Shown: positions 11,672 through 22,572 of the stretch, in pieces | How the letters are laid out: every line of letters begins with the position of its first letter | How positions within the stretch are numbered: position 1 is the first letter of the stretch | Assembly: GCA_036924285.1 (NCBI GenBank) | Contig: JAYKYS010000023.1 | Span: forward strand, 1,984,001-2,048,000 | Source: Asterella californica | Lineage: Eukaryota > Streptophyta > Marchantiopsida > Marchantiales > Aytoniaceae | DNA length: 64,000 nt | Reading direction: 5' to 3' | Notes under the pieces: generated by a model | Told to the model about the DNA's origin: nothing | The model's input: the letters and a program-made list of their open reading frames with translations, nothing else | The model's database searches: none | Made by a program: the position numbers and the translations under genes

Positions 11672-12337
11672 TTTGGAAGGGCATAGATGCCAACTCAGAG
11701 ATGATCTCTCTGCATGTAATACCTTAATAGAGAGATTATTCTACAGGCTATCTGCTGGCCTTGGTTTCATCTCATTCTGAGCTGTGGTTGAGGAGTGACA
11801 GCGAGTTAAAGTTGAGAGGTTCTTGCTCCGAAAGGCGCAAGAGTTAAGATTCTTTTGGAGAACAGGTCGACCTGGAGGTTTTGCCAGTGCTTCAGAGCAC
11901 TTGATCATGGGTATGGAGAGTTGTTGACTGTATTTCCTGTGTTTGGATCCTCTCCATACCCGCATGCCTGTTTGTACGCCCAGTTGGTTTTGATTGGATT
12001 TGTGTGCGGGCGTTGCGCTTAGGTTTCTTTTCTATTAGGAGTGCTGGTATTTCTCTTGTGGTGAGGCTGGAGTGATGACCAGCAGACCCAAGAATGCTTG
12101 CGGTGATGGCAGGAACAGGTTGCCCGTGCTTGTTACCTCGGTTCTATTCCTAGTCAAGTAAGAGAGAGATCTGCCGAGAGGATGTGAGGATATCGTAGCG
12201 AGAAAGGTTCAAAGTGTACTTGGAGGTCAGAGAGAGGTTTGGGTGGTTGCTGGTTCTGAGTCACGGAGTGCGACACGTACTCTCTACAGCTAGATACCCG
12301 GTGTATTCCCAGATAAGAAAGCACGTCACACGACAGT

Positions 12338-12355
12338 TGGTGAACTCGACGTGAA
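12338..12355 (+). other. Putative primer-binding site of element A
   Basis: TGGTGAACTCGACGTGAA follows the LTR end by two bases and begins with the TGG expected from a tRNA CCA end. The same 18 bases occur after B's LTR at 16458. The matching tRNA was not identified by eye. Confidence 0.55.
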
Positions 12356-12400
12356 GCTTCTGGGGTGGAGAGTTAGTGAAGTTCTTCTCAGAACTTTACC

Positions 12401-14218
12401 ATGGCCGAGAGACAAGGAGTTGGAAACCCTTCCGGCACGATTCCGCTGCAGCTTGATCCTGCTATAGGGCAAATGTTCCAAGCATTTTCTCTGTACATGG
12501 ATCAACAACAAGCTGTTCAACGGAAGGAGGCGATGGCTACCAAGGCTTTGCATTCGGTGGTGGGGACATTGGATCAGTTTGAAGGGAGAAACATCTCCAA
12601 GTACCTGAAGTTCTATTCTCGAGAGATGGAGCTGAGTAAGGTACCAGAGAGGGAGATGGTACGGACGTTTGAGCTTGCTGTTGTCCCGGAGTTACGGGAA
12701 CATGTGAAGGGGCTCATTCAAGCTCATGGAGCTAACTGGGAGGAGTTTTCTCTTCAGTTGAAGGAGGAATACTCTTTGGAGGATGCAGATCGAGTGACTA
12801 AGAAGTCATTCATGGAGTGGGTGAACAAACCCAGCAAGGAACTAGTTGCTACCGAACTACTTCGGGAGTTTGAGAGACAGTTTCTTCAACTATCTCGGAT
12901 GGAGAAGCTCACACTTGAGAATGACAAAGTGGAGCTATTTTTACAGTCAGCCAACAGCGAGCTACAGAGGGAGTTAGAGTTGCTGTTGGAAGATCGGACG
13001 AAAGACAATGGTCTTACATCTGATTGGAAGAATGTTAGTGAAGCAGTGGGAGTACTTGCAAAGCGAGAATACCGAAGAGGGAAGGTGGTTGTGAGTCAAG
13101 CACCAAGACCGCCGCCTATTGTGATACCACGAAGGCAACCAACGGTGCAGACTGCTCCTCTACCTACTATTTCGCTTCCTACTATTCCTATCACTACGAT
13201 TGTACCACAACGGAATCAAGCAATGGAAGATTTGGAGAAGAAGATGAGAGACTTACAGATCAAGTTGACAAGGTTGGAGGAGAAGGATGGGGCACCTGAA
13301 GGGAGACCTGCACCAAAACAAGGATATGTTCAGAGGTGTATTTGGTGTGATAACACCGATCATCAACGGAAGGAATGCGGGAGTTTCACTGATGCCTTGC
13401 AGCAAGGCATAATTTTCTGGAAGGAAGGAAAAATCGCCTTGAGAGACAACGGAGAGACTCTGAGGACCAACTTCGGTAGAGGAGGGATGAAGAAAATTTT
13501 GGAGGATCATCTAACAGTGCATGATGTGGCATCGGTAGAAGTTTCTACCTATGGAGTCGAGGTGATTAGCAAAAAGGAGAGTACCTTTTTGAAACATGAG
13601 GATACCACTGATATGTGGAGTCACGCTGTGAGCACGAACAGAAAGGGGAAAATGACAAGGGAGGAGTTGCTCAGAACAGCCACAGCAATCAGGAGTGCTA
13701 CTGGATGGGATGATCCCGTAGATGCTATGTCCATTCATGCCTACGTAGCCAAGGCTCAACATGAAGCTATCATGGAAGAGAAGCGTAGGAGAGACGAGGC
13801 TGGTCCAAGTGAGGAGAGAGCGGCTCCCAAGAGGCAACTAAGAGGAGATAGACTCTGACAGGAGACTGCACCTCTACGAGAAGAAGCTATGGATGACGTC
13901 CTACCTTCTGGGAGTACAGAGAAGGGTAAGGGTAGGGAGAAGGGCAAAGCTCCCATGTATAAGCTGCAATCAGACATTGAAGCAGCAACCAACATGAAAG
14001 AGGTGTTGCAGGAGAAGGTGCTCAATACAAAGATTGAGTTTACCTTGCGAGAGATCCTCGGGATTGCGAAGAAGGAGTTTCATGATGTCATCATTGACAT
14101 TATCAAGCGGAAGAGACAATTGACGGGAGAGACCGCAGTGTCCAGTGCTCTAGACACAGTGATTACAGAGGAAGAGGAGAGAGAGTTGGTTCATTCTTAC
14201 AACACTCTCTTCTGGTAG
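12401..14218 (+). pseudogene. gag: Element A gag (one nonsense codon, truncated)
   Basis: Structural protein of a Ty3/gypsy element. A 485-residue block (12401-13858) and a 109-residue block (13889-14218) are in one frame, separated by TGA at 13856-13858 where B has an Arg/Gln-rich stretch. The N-terminal half is capsid-like and alpha-helical (KSFMEWV, LLREFERQF, MEKLTLENDKVELFL). A single CCHC knuckle is at residues 313-326 (CIWCDNTDHQRKEC), followed by LRTNFGRGGMKKIL. The ATG lies in ACCATGG about 45 bp after the primer site. The frame stops near 14218, where sequence of element C resumes, so protease, pol and 3' LTR are all missing. Confidence 0.88.
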
Positions 14219-15160
14219 AAGAGACCCATCAGATCCAATCTTCAGCTCTTCAAAGGTCTTCTCCGTGAACTTGTGTCATATCATTGCAGGATCTCTCAAA
14301 CTCTTCTCTCTTGAAGCTTGATCCATCTGTTCGTTAGTGTCTTTGATCAAAAGATCAACAACTGGCTTTACCTTCTTATCCCACTGTCTTGTATTTCGTC
14401 TCAACTCGAACCTCAGGCGCACGGAATGATTTGATCATCGAATAGATCTCTCTTGAATGAATCTGCACAACCTTATCCATATCTCTCATCCAATAGACAT
14501 GATCTCTTGCAAAGGATCCTCCAACCCATCTTCTTCATAAACACCAAAAATCCATTCATCCCCTTCTAGCTCACCCAGCTCTTTCAACATCAACTCAACA
14601 TCACGTCAATGTTTTTTTTCTTTTCTTCTCAGCTCTTCTATCTTCTTGTAAATAGCAATCCCACACTCTGAAAACTCAACAAACCCTATACAAAAAACAT
14701 TATCTTCATCAAGCGAGAGTACCTTCTCCTGCGCACCACCACAATCTCGCTTTATAGTGGTACCCATCGGAAATCCTTGAACTCTTCACTCACTCTTGGA
14801 ATCGATTTCTCCCTCAATCGATCTCGATTGCATTCGTGATTGGACGATACAGTCAAGAATTATACTTTGTTCTCATCTTGACTTTGGATCCTAGCATAAG
14901 CATATCCGTCGTCTAGTATCATTTTCTCCATCCGAGTTGCTATGATGAAAGGTTGATCAAGAATGAGCGGATTCTTGATCAACCTTGATTCGATGTTGCT
15001 TCTTGAACAAAGAATTTTTGCTCTATAGCAACATCACCTATGCGCACTCTAACATCTAGACAGGCTCCATATAAATCTCCTCTCGTGTTGTTGGTCGCTC
15101 TTATGACCCACCTATGCCCTATATCGATCGGTCACTTTTTCTTCTTGTACAACTCGTTCG
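14219..15160 (-). pseudogene. Element C: protease C-terminal part and pre-RT linker
   Basis: On the minus strand from 15160 the sequence reads SNELYKKKK, stop, PIDIGHRWVIRATNN, RGDLYGACLD, homologous to B's 18460-18570. Near 14219 it ends in HKFTEKTFEELKIGSDG, matching B's HQFTETTLKELRIGGDG. About 240 bp corresponding to B 19395-19635 are missing between here and C's RT at 9826. This suggests a deletion that also removed the right half of element A. Many stops. Confidence 0.75.
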
Positions 15161-15164
15161 ACGT

Positions 15165-16447
15165 TGTCGCGCTACTTGGCGGCTACATGTTATATTTCTA
15201 CTCCGACGCTTGAGTTTAGTAGTTCTAGAAGTTAGCTTATATTACTTCTAGTCGTTTATGTATATGTTTGACACCTTTGCATACGGTGTTAACACTATTT
15301 TGAGTCTTAGTAGGTTGATTATCATGTTGATAGGGCTTAAGCTCATGGGTTGTATTTGCGTGTCGTCCATGCACGCTTTCTAGCTGATTTAAGTTATTTT
15401 TCGGGGCTGCGTGTCGTTTTAAGTAATTTAAGTTTTACGCTGGCACTCTAGGGGGCTTGACGTGGTAGCCTATGAGTAAAACTAAGTTGCCACGTGGTTA
15501 TGGTACTAAAGGACAACCAAGTGGAGCTATGAACTCCCATTGGTCTGTTTTTGTCTTTTGTTAAACTCTAAATTTAGAAACAGAGCTCTAGAGTGGAGTT
15601 CGAGCATTTGGTGAGAGATCTTCGAAATCTGAGAGCACAGGGAGAGAGGGCTCGTCATGCCAAGCGCTTCCAGTGAAATTTTCGATCGATTTGATGCAAT
15701 AAAGACGAAGTTATGACCAATTGAAGTTCGAATTGTGCTAGAATTGAATCACTTTTGTTGGATTTAGGGTTTTCAGTGTCACTCGCAGCAGATTTGAGGA
15801 AATTGCTTCAAAACTTCGAGGTTGTGTTCTCTGCCAGCAGGGCTACGATTTCACAAAAAGTTTCATATCGATTGAAGGACTGAGTAATTCAAGGCGGCCT
15901 CTGAAGCCGAGGGGGTCTGAAAAGCTCTTAATCTAGAACAGCGACTTCAGGGAAGGAGATCTGGAGTTCTACAAACAATCAGGAGTCCCAACTTCACAGG
16001 AGTGTTCAGCAAGCTGTGAACTGCAAATCCTGTAAGAAACTTCAAAATTGATCGAGCCAAACTCCTGTTATAGGTTGAAATAGCCATCTAGGTACCAGAA
16101 ATTGCCGTAGTTTTCTTGCTCAAAACTTTTCTGTTCATATCTCCGTGTCAAAATTTGATCTCAGGCTGAAATTTCGTCTGTGAGTTCAGTAGTACCTCAT
16201 TTGCATGTAGGGGAAGTTTAGAGGTCTAAACCTTCATAATTTTCCTCTCCGTGAGTGTCAAAGTTTACCGCCGGATCCTATTACTGCCAGCTAGACCTGA
16301 ATTTCGCTTTCTGGGTATATTACTAGATCTTACACATCTGTGTTTAGGGTTTATAGCCCCTGTTGTAACCTGAAAGCCAACCTCTTGAGTGAACAACCAC
16401 AGCCAGAAGCCCGGCGCTTTCCTAGGTAGACGGATTACACTCCGACA
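15165..16447 (+). mobile_element. 5' LTR of element B (1283 bp)
   Basis: Begins TGTCGCGCTACTTGG and ends ATTACACTCCGACA. The first 130 bp and last 25 bp recur as the shortened 3' LTR at 22403-22568. Solo LTR F (26062-27345, minus) is almost the same length. It is flanked on the left by ACGT (15161-15164), which recurs after the 3' LTR (22569-22572) as a 4 bp target duplication. Confidence 0.88.
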
Positions 16448-16457
16448 TACTCTCTTT

Positions 16458-16475
16458 TGGTGAACTCGACGTGAA
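16458..16475 (+). other. Putative primer-binding site of element B
   Basis: TGGTGAACTCGACGTGAA, ten bases after the LTR end and identical to the site in element A. It contains an internal ACGT, the tetranucleotide at which elements B and F are inserted. Confidence 0.55.
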
Positions 16476-16522
16476 ACACCTAGGGTGGGAGTTTTCTTGA
16501 GAGTGTTATAGGATCAGATATC

Positions 16523-18460
16523 ATGGCCAACCAAGGATCATCAAGTGGAGCTGCTGCTGCTGCTCAGCAACCTGTTCAGTTGGATGCTGCTACGATGAAG
16601 ATGTTCCAAGCTTTTTCCATGTTTATGCAGCAGCAGCAGAGCACAGAGAGGAAGGAGGTATTAGCAACCAAGGCGTTGCAATCTGTGGTGCATCAGATGG
16701 ACCAGTTCAAGGGGACAGATATTTCCAAGTACGTGCGATACTATGCTAGGGAGATGGAGGTGAACAAGGTAGTTGAGAAGGAGATGGTGGAGAACTTTGA
16801 ACTTGCTGTTGTGCCTGAGATTCGTGGGCGTGTGAAGGAGCTCAAGCTGCAGCAAGGACAGAGTTGGGAGAGCTTTATGTGCGCTTTGAAGGAGGAGTAC
16901 TACACTGAAGATTCAGAGAGGGTGACCAAGAGAACGTTCTTGGAGTGGGTGGTTAAGCCTAACAAAGGTTTGTCTGTAAATGAGTTGTTAAGGGAGTTTG
17001 ATCGTCAGTATGCTCAGCTTTCTAGGACAGAGAAGCTTACACTAGAGGTGGAGAAGACCGAGCTTTTCCTACAAGCAGCGGACGTGACTATTCAGGAGAA
17101 GCTTGAGCTGTTGCTGGAAGACAAGAGTGAGGAGAGAGGATTGAAGACTGATTGGAAGGAGGTTGAAGAGGCTGTTTCTTTGCTGACCAAGAGACAGAGA
17201 AGAAGGGACAAGGTGGTGGTAAGTGAAGCAGCACCTCTGATAATTCCTGTCAAGCAGTTGCATACTAAGCCTGCTTTGGTAATTGCTAGAGAGGAAGACT
17301 CACCGCTTGATGAGTTGATTAAGGGTATGAAGGAGCTTAAGCTTAAGCTCACTAGGTTAGAAGAGAAGGAGCAGAATGTACAGCCTGCTATGCAGAGACC
17401 TCAGATGAGAGAAGGCTTTGTTCATCGTTGTATATGGTGCGATAGCCTAGATCATGTAAGAAGAGATTGTGGAGAGTTTTCAGATGCATTGAGGAAGGAT
17501 CTTATCTTCTTCAAAGATGGTAAGATCCATTTGAGAGAGACTGGGATGATGTTGGGAACCAACTTTGGCAAGGGTGGTATGAAAAGACTTGTGAATGAGA
17601 TATCAGCATCACATGCTGTTTCTCTTGTGAATGCTGCTACATGTGGAGTGAAAGTGGAAATGGAGAGAGAGAAAGGGACTACTGGGTTGTGGTCAGATGT
17701 AGTGCGGTCCGTAGCTAGAACAGAGCTAGACAAGGACGTGCTACGAAGGGTTGGCAACTCAATTAGAGAAACTACAGGATGGAATGACCTTGTGGATACT
17801 ATGTCAGTGCATGCTTATGTTGCAAGAAGTCAGCATGAAGCTGTACTAGAAGAAAAACGCAGGAGGGAGGATGCAGGTGAGACTTCTACAGCCAAACGAC
17901 CTGCTACTAGGAGTGAAAGGGCTAGACCAGAGGCAAGGCAGGAGACAACACCTACTCGGGAGGAGACTATGGAGGATCTACCACCTATAACACCAAAGGA
18001 GAAGGAGAGAAGCAAGGAGAAGGGTAAGATGCCTGCATACAAACTTCAGTCTGACATTGAGATTGCTACAGACTTGAAGCAGGTGTTAGAGAACCGTATC
18101 TTGAATGGGAAGGTTGAGTTTACTTTGGGTGAGATTCTTGGGATTGCAAAGCGTGAGTTCCATGAGGTTATCATAGATATCATCAAGAGGAAACGTCAAA
18201 TTTTGGGTGAAGCAGCTACGCTTAACGCTCTAGGGACCAAACTATCGGAGGATGAGGAAGATGAGATTGCTGGTTACTGCTCTCAAGTATCAAAAGAGAG
18301 ATCGTATCAGCACGTGAGGTTTGAAGATGAGGTGGAAGCATCGCAGAAGAGCCATTACTCTCACAACCATTGGGCAAGAGCAACCACAGAGACCTTGGTG
18401 AAGTTGGAAGATCTAGAGGAACCTGTGGTGGCGTTGACTGATCATGGCTCAGAGAATTAA
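16523..18460 (+). pseudogene. gag: Element B gag running into protease (frameshifted)
   Basis: A 645-residue frame starting ATGGCC about 50 bp after the primer site. It has an Ala/Gln-rich N-terminus, a helical capsid-like half (TFLEWVVKPNKG, LLREFDRQY, LFLQAADVTIQEKLELLLEDK), and a CCHC knuckle at residues 303-316 (CIWCDSLDHVRRDC) followed by LGTNFGKGGMKRL. After a charged linker the tail enters the aspartic protease active-site region (VVALTDHGSEN) and stops. The paralogous C and D copies read DHGSEIN or DHGYEIN, so one extra A near 18455 causes the stop. DHG replaces the usual D-[ST]-G in all three, so it is a family feature. Gag and protease were probably one frame originally. Confidence 0.9.
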
Positions 18461-18818
18461 TCTGATGTCTAAGGAGCTGTACAAGCGTGGGAGATGGCCC
18501 ATAGACACCAACCATGGATGGCTTATCCGTGCTGCCAACAACCAGCGAGGAGAACTCTATGGTGCTTGCCCCAACATCAAGGTAACTGTAGGTGACATCC
18601 AAGACATGTCAACCTATCCTATCATTCTAGGACAGCCTTACATTACTGCTGTTAGAATGGAGACACGAGTTATGGATGATGGTTCAGCTTATGCTAGGAT
18701 ACGTAGTAGAGATGGCAAAAGAGCTGTTCAGTTTTTGACCGTTGCTGCAGAACATGAGAAGAATCGTGATAGCTTGAGAGATCGTCCACTACCTAAGATT
18801 ACTCAGGAGTTTAGATAG
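18461..18818 (+). pseudogene. Element B protease, after the frameshift
   Basis: Continues the protease in the next frame: LMSKELYKRGRWPIDTNHG, GELYGACPNIKVTVGDI, then YPIILGQPYITAVRM, whose ILGQPY is the usual end motif of retroelement aspartic proteases. It ends in stops between 18816 and 19015, where the pre-RT linker is damaged. The homologous C segment (14219-15160) confirms the reading. Confidence 0.8.
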
Positions 18819-19018
18819 TCTAGAGGTTTTGGCAGAGTACCATTGAAGAGCGAGACTTCAACGGTACAGTAGAGAAAGGATTCTCGTCTGATCCAGTAGA
18901 GCAGGAAGCTTTATCCACTAGCTTCTTAGGACTGACATCATGTGGATCAGTGTGTTATAGGAAGGTTGAGAATCTGAAGAGGTTTGAGAGGCAACATGTG
19001 AAGTATGTATAGCATTCT

Positions 19019-21166
19019 TTGAGAGATAGTGGAGAGTTAGCCGGAGATGAATACATATCTGGAGTGTTTGAAGAGCAGTATTTGGTAGATACTATAGGGG
19101 AGTTGAAATCTATAGTAGAAAGTTCTATAGATGATGTAGATAGAGTGGTGAGAGTGAGCTCCAAGGAGCTTTATGATGTAATTGATAAATTTATAGATCG
19201 ACAAGAGGTGTATGTGGAGACCAAGTACAAGTCAGTGGCAAAGAAAGTCAAACCAGTGGCTTTGCCTTTACCACTTGATTACAATCAGAAGATGGAGCAA
19301 GCTGCACGAGAACCGACGCTCAGAGGACCGAGAAGAATTGGGCACCAGTTCACAGAAACAACACTGAAGGAGCTGAGGATTGGAGGTGATGGATTTCTTA
19401 CTGAGCAAGAGAAGAAGAGCTTTAGGGAGATGTTATCTAGGCATGGTAAGGCGTTTGCGTTTGAATCACATGAAGTAGGATGTGTAGATCCAAGTGTAGT
19501 TGCACCTATGGTAATCTTTACTATACCGCATGTGCCTTGGAATCTACGTCCTATCCCTGTACCTAGAGCTCATCTACCAAAGCTGATAGACTTGCTCAAT
19601 GAGAGGATTAGGATGGGTATCTTGGAACCATCTATAGCTCCCTACTCTAGCAGATGGTTTACTGTTCCGAAGAAGAGTGGAGCTTTGAGATTTATCCAAG
19701 ATATGCAGCCAGTAAACAAGATGACTATCAGGAATATGGATATAGGACCTATTGTAGACGAGTTTGCAGAGGCTTTTGCTGGTCGTGCTATCTATTCAAT
19801 GGGAGACTTATATTCAGGTTATGATCAGTTTCAGTTATCCTCTGAGAGTAGAGACTTGACTACAATGAGGACACCTTTGGGGTTACTAAGGATGTGCACC
19901 TTGCCACAAGGTGCTACCAATTCTGTAGCACATATGATGAATGGCATGAATAAAGTTTTGAGAGATTTCATTCCTGAAAAAACTATGCCATTCCTTGATG
20001 ATGTGCCGATCAAAGGGTGTGCTGAGGAGGAGAAGAATGAGGTAAAGGATCAGAGGGGGTGCCGTAAGTTTGTTGCATATTATATAGTTGACTGCGATAA
20101 GATATTGAGTCGACTGGAGGAGGTTTATTTGACTTTATTAGGAGCAAAGTCTGTATTTGGAGAACAAGAGGTGTTGATTGTGGGGCACCTATGTGGATCT
20201 TATGGTCGGAAACCTTGTCCAAACAAGGTTGATGCCATTCGAAGGATGAAGGAGACATGTGGATCGGTTACTGAGGTGAGAAGATTTCTAGGTGCATGTG
20301 TGTTTTATCATATATGGATTCCACACTTTGCACATGTAGCAGATCCGTTGTACAAGTTGTTGAGGAAGGGGCAAAGATTTCAATGGCAAGCGGAGCAGAG
20401 CGAGTCTATGAGGAAGTTGAAAGATCTTTTGGCTTCACCACCAACTCTACGGAAGGTAACATATGAGTTGGAGAGATCTGTTATCCTCACTGTTGATACT
20501 AGTCCTATTGGCATTGGATGGGCTGTAGGGCAAGACGATGAGGATGGGAATAGATATGTGGTGCGTTTTGGTGCTAAGGTATTAAGTTCACGGCAGAGAG
20601 ACTACCCTCAGGTCAAGAGAGAGCTATGGGGAGTAGTTACTGCGATGAAGAGTGATAAGGAATACTTGATAGACGCACCTGTGGTTGTGGAGACATATTG
20701 TTTACCTCTCTTGGGAATGATCACTAGCTGTACAACTCCAGATATTGCTATGTTGAGGTGGATAGCATATATCAAGTCCTTGAACCCAGAGTTTAGACAT
20801 ATTGCAGGAAAAGACATTCCTGTGGCAGATATGTTATCAAGGGCTAGGTACTATGGTGAGAAGGAAAAGATAGATGACCAGGAGGATGTGGGAATAGAGT
20901 TCTATTCTAGTGTTCTTGCTACAGAAGATAGAAGCTGTTTTGCAGCTCCATTGGAGTTATTTGAGGAAACTATGTATGATGGCGAGTGGTTGGATCTTGG
21001 GCGCTATTTGAGTTCATTGGAAAGGCAAGAAGACTGGTCTGATGCAGATTTCAAGAGGATCCGTAGAACAGCTTATGGGTACTTTTTATATGGAGGACAT
21101 CTATGGAAGCGCCCTAAGCTACAAGGAGGTGTACCACAGCGGGTGGTATGTGACTTGGGATTGTAG
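19019..21166 (+). pseudogene. pol: Element B reverse transcriptase and RNase H
   Basis: A 715-residue open block. A linker (1-130) precedes RT: the VPWNLRPIPVPR entry, SRWFTVPKKSGALRFIQD, DLYSGYDQFQLS, LPQGATNSVAHMM, catalytic FLDD at residues 325-328, and connection VRRFLGACVFYHIW. RNase H follows, with Asp493 (TVDTS) and Glu535 (RELWG). Residue 560, where C keeps Asp (VETDCLP), is Tyr here (VETYCLP), which should abolish RNase H activity. The block ends with TAG at 21164-21166 before the integrase zinc finger; C's reading continues in frame there. It is in a different frame from the protease upstream. Confidence 0.92.
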
Positions 21167-22354
21167 CAGAAGCTGATCAAGGAGTTCCATGAGAGTCTAT
21201 GGGCCGGTCATAGAGGAGTTTGGGCAACATTTGTCAAGATGAAGGAGAAGTATTGGTATAAGGATATGTATAAGGATGTAGTACAGTTTGTTTCATCTTG
21301 TATACCTTGCCAGATGTATTCCAAGGTACGTCATCGTGATGGATTGCATCCTACTTATCCTTTAGCCATTCATTACAAATGGGTAGTTGATCTGGTAACT
21401 ATGCCATTTGGACTTGGACAAATGAGGTATCTAGTCTTGGCTAGAGAAGATCTATCTAACCAAGTTGAAGGCCGTGCCCTGAGGACAAAGACCACTGCTA
21501 GTGTCTGCCGCTTTCTACTTGAAGATGTTATTTGTAGGTATGGGTGTGTGGGAAAGATCACTGCGATAGGGGTGAGCTGGATTCACAAGAAGCAGTTGAG
21601 TTCTTCAAGCGATTGGGAATCAAGTTGGCGTTAACCACTGCTTACAATCTTGAAGGGAATGGCAAGAGCGAAAGAGGTCATCCGCCAATCATCAAAGCTT
21701 TGGTAAAAGCTTGCAAGGGTAAGATCCGTGAATGGCCTAGACTGCTATCATTTGCTTTGTGGGCAGATCGTACAACTCATAGTACCGTTACAGGTTACAT
21801 GCCAGCAGAGTTGATACTAGGGCAAAAACCTGTGATGCCGATTGAGGAGGTTGTGCCTACTTGGAATGTTTTGCCATAGGAAGATGGTAGAAGTACGGAG
21901 GATCTTCTTGCATTAAGGATCCAGCAGTTAGAACGAAGACCTAAGGATGTTGCCAAAGCTGTCGAAAGATTAAAGATTGCTAGAGAGAGAAACAAAGGAA
22001 GATTTGATAGAAAGCATAGATTACGACCCAAACCAGTTAAAGAAGGTGATTGGGTGTTAGTCTATGATAGTAGTCTTGATAGATTGGGTGTTAGTCCTGA
22101 TAGTGCATAGCACTATCAGGAAGTTCTCCAAGAGATGGTTTGGACCTTATGTGGAGTTAGAAGTTTATGATAATGCCACATACTCCTTGAGAGAGTTAGA
22201 TGGTGCAGTGCTCAAGATACCAGTCGCAGGAAAGAGAATCAAGCTCTTTAGAAGGAGAGGGGAGGATCGGAATGTTGTAGAGTTTACAGAGGATGAAGCT
22301 GAAGACTCAATGCAGGTTGAAGATGAATTTGAAGCTGAAGCTGAAGAGTCTTGA
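21167..22354 (+). pseudogene. Element B integrase (frameshifts and a small duplication)
   Basis: After the TAG the frame continues with the HHCC finger (FHESLWAGH, CIPC) and core start (DLVTMPFGLGQMRYLVLARED). A one-base loss near 21568 shifts the frame inside the second catalytic Asp context (DRGELDSQEAVEFF). The catalytic Glu context follows (NGKSERGHP). TAG at 21877-21879 replaces the Trp of C's WSVLPWKD. A roughly 35 bp duplication (about 22048-22112) again breaks the frame. The integrase tail (RWFGPYVELEVYDNATY) and an acidic C-terminus end at 22354. There is no chromodomain. Confidence 0.88.
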
Positions 22355-22389
22355 TCTGGATCTGGCACATACCGGAGGATGTGCAGGTT

Positions 22390-22402
22390 CAGAGGGGGTG
22401 GA
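22390..22402 (+). other. Polypurine tract of element B
   Basis: CAGAGGGGGTGGA lies directly before the 3' LTR. Element C has nearly the same tract (TTTAGAGGGGGTGGATAT, minus strand, about 7213-7230). This is the plus-strand DNA primer site in Ty3/gypsy replication. Confidence 0.7.
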
Positions 22403-22568
22403 TGTCGCGCTACTTGGCGGCTACATGTTATATTTCTACTCCGACGCTTGAGTTTAGTAGTTCTAGAAGTTAGCTTATATTACTTCTAGTCGTTTATGTA
22501 TATGTTTGACACCTTTGCATACGGTGTTAACACTATTTAACACTAGGTAGACGCATTACACTCCGACA
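22403..22568 (+). mobile_element. 3' LTR of element B, internally deleted (166 bp)
   Basis: The first 130 bp match B's 5' LTR from TGTCGCGCTACTTGG to GTTAACACTATT. It then jumps to the last bases (AGGTAGACGCATTACACTCCGACA). About 1.1 kb of LTR interior is missing. It is followed by ACGT (22569), equal to the base pairs before the 5' LTR. Confidence 0.88.
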
Positions 22569-22572
22569 ACGT

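Larger units (their letters stand above)
9827..12335 (+). mobile_element. Probable 5' LTR of element A (about 2.5 kb)
   Basis: It starts TGTCGTGTTGTGG where C's RT is cut, and ends CACACGACA at 12335, two bases before a primer-binding-like TGGTGAACTCGACGTGAA. The TGTCG...CGACA ends match those of elements B and C. No second copy is present because A's 3' half is missing, so the LTR call rests on its ends and position. It holds a pair of related small ORFs (10103-10555) and a 176 bp tandem duplication (11318-11671). Part of this span could be captured host sequence rather than LTR. Confidence 0.55.

Noticed and set aside
16661..17757. Long minus-strand frames opposite B's gag
   Set aside because: They mirror the codon pattern of the plus-strand gag and have no motifs; gag with its zinc knuckle explains the region.
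19991..20002. FLDD as an unusual RT catalytic motif
   Set aside because: Phe in place of Tyr before the aspartates is common in gypsy elements; only the FRDD of fragment G is odd, and that copy is dead.
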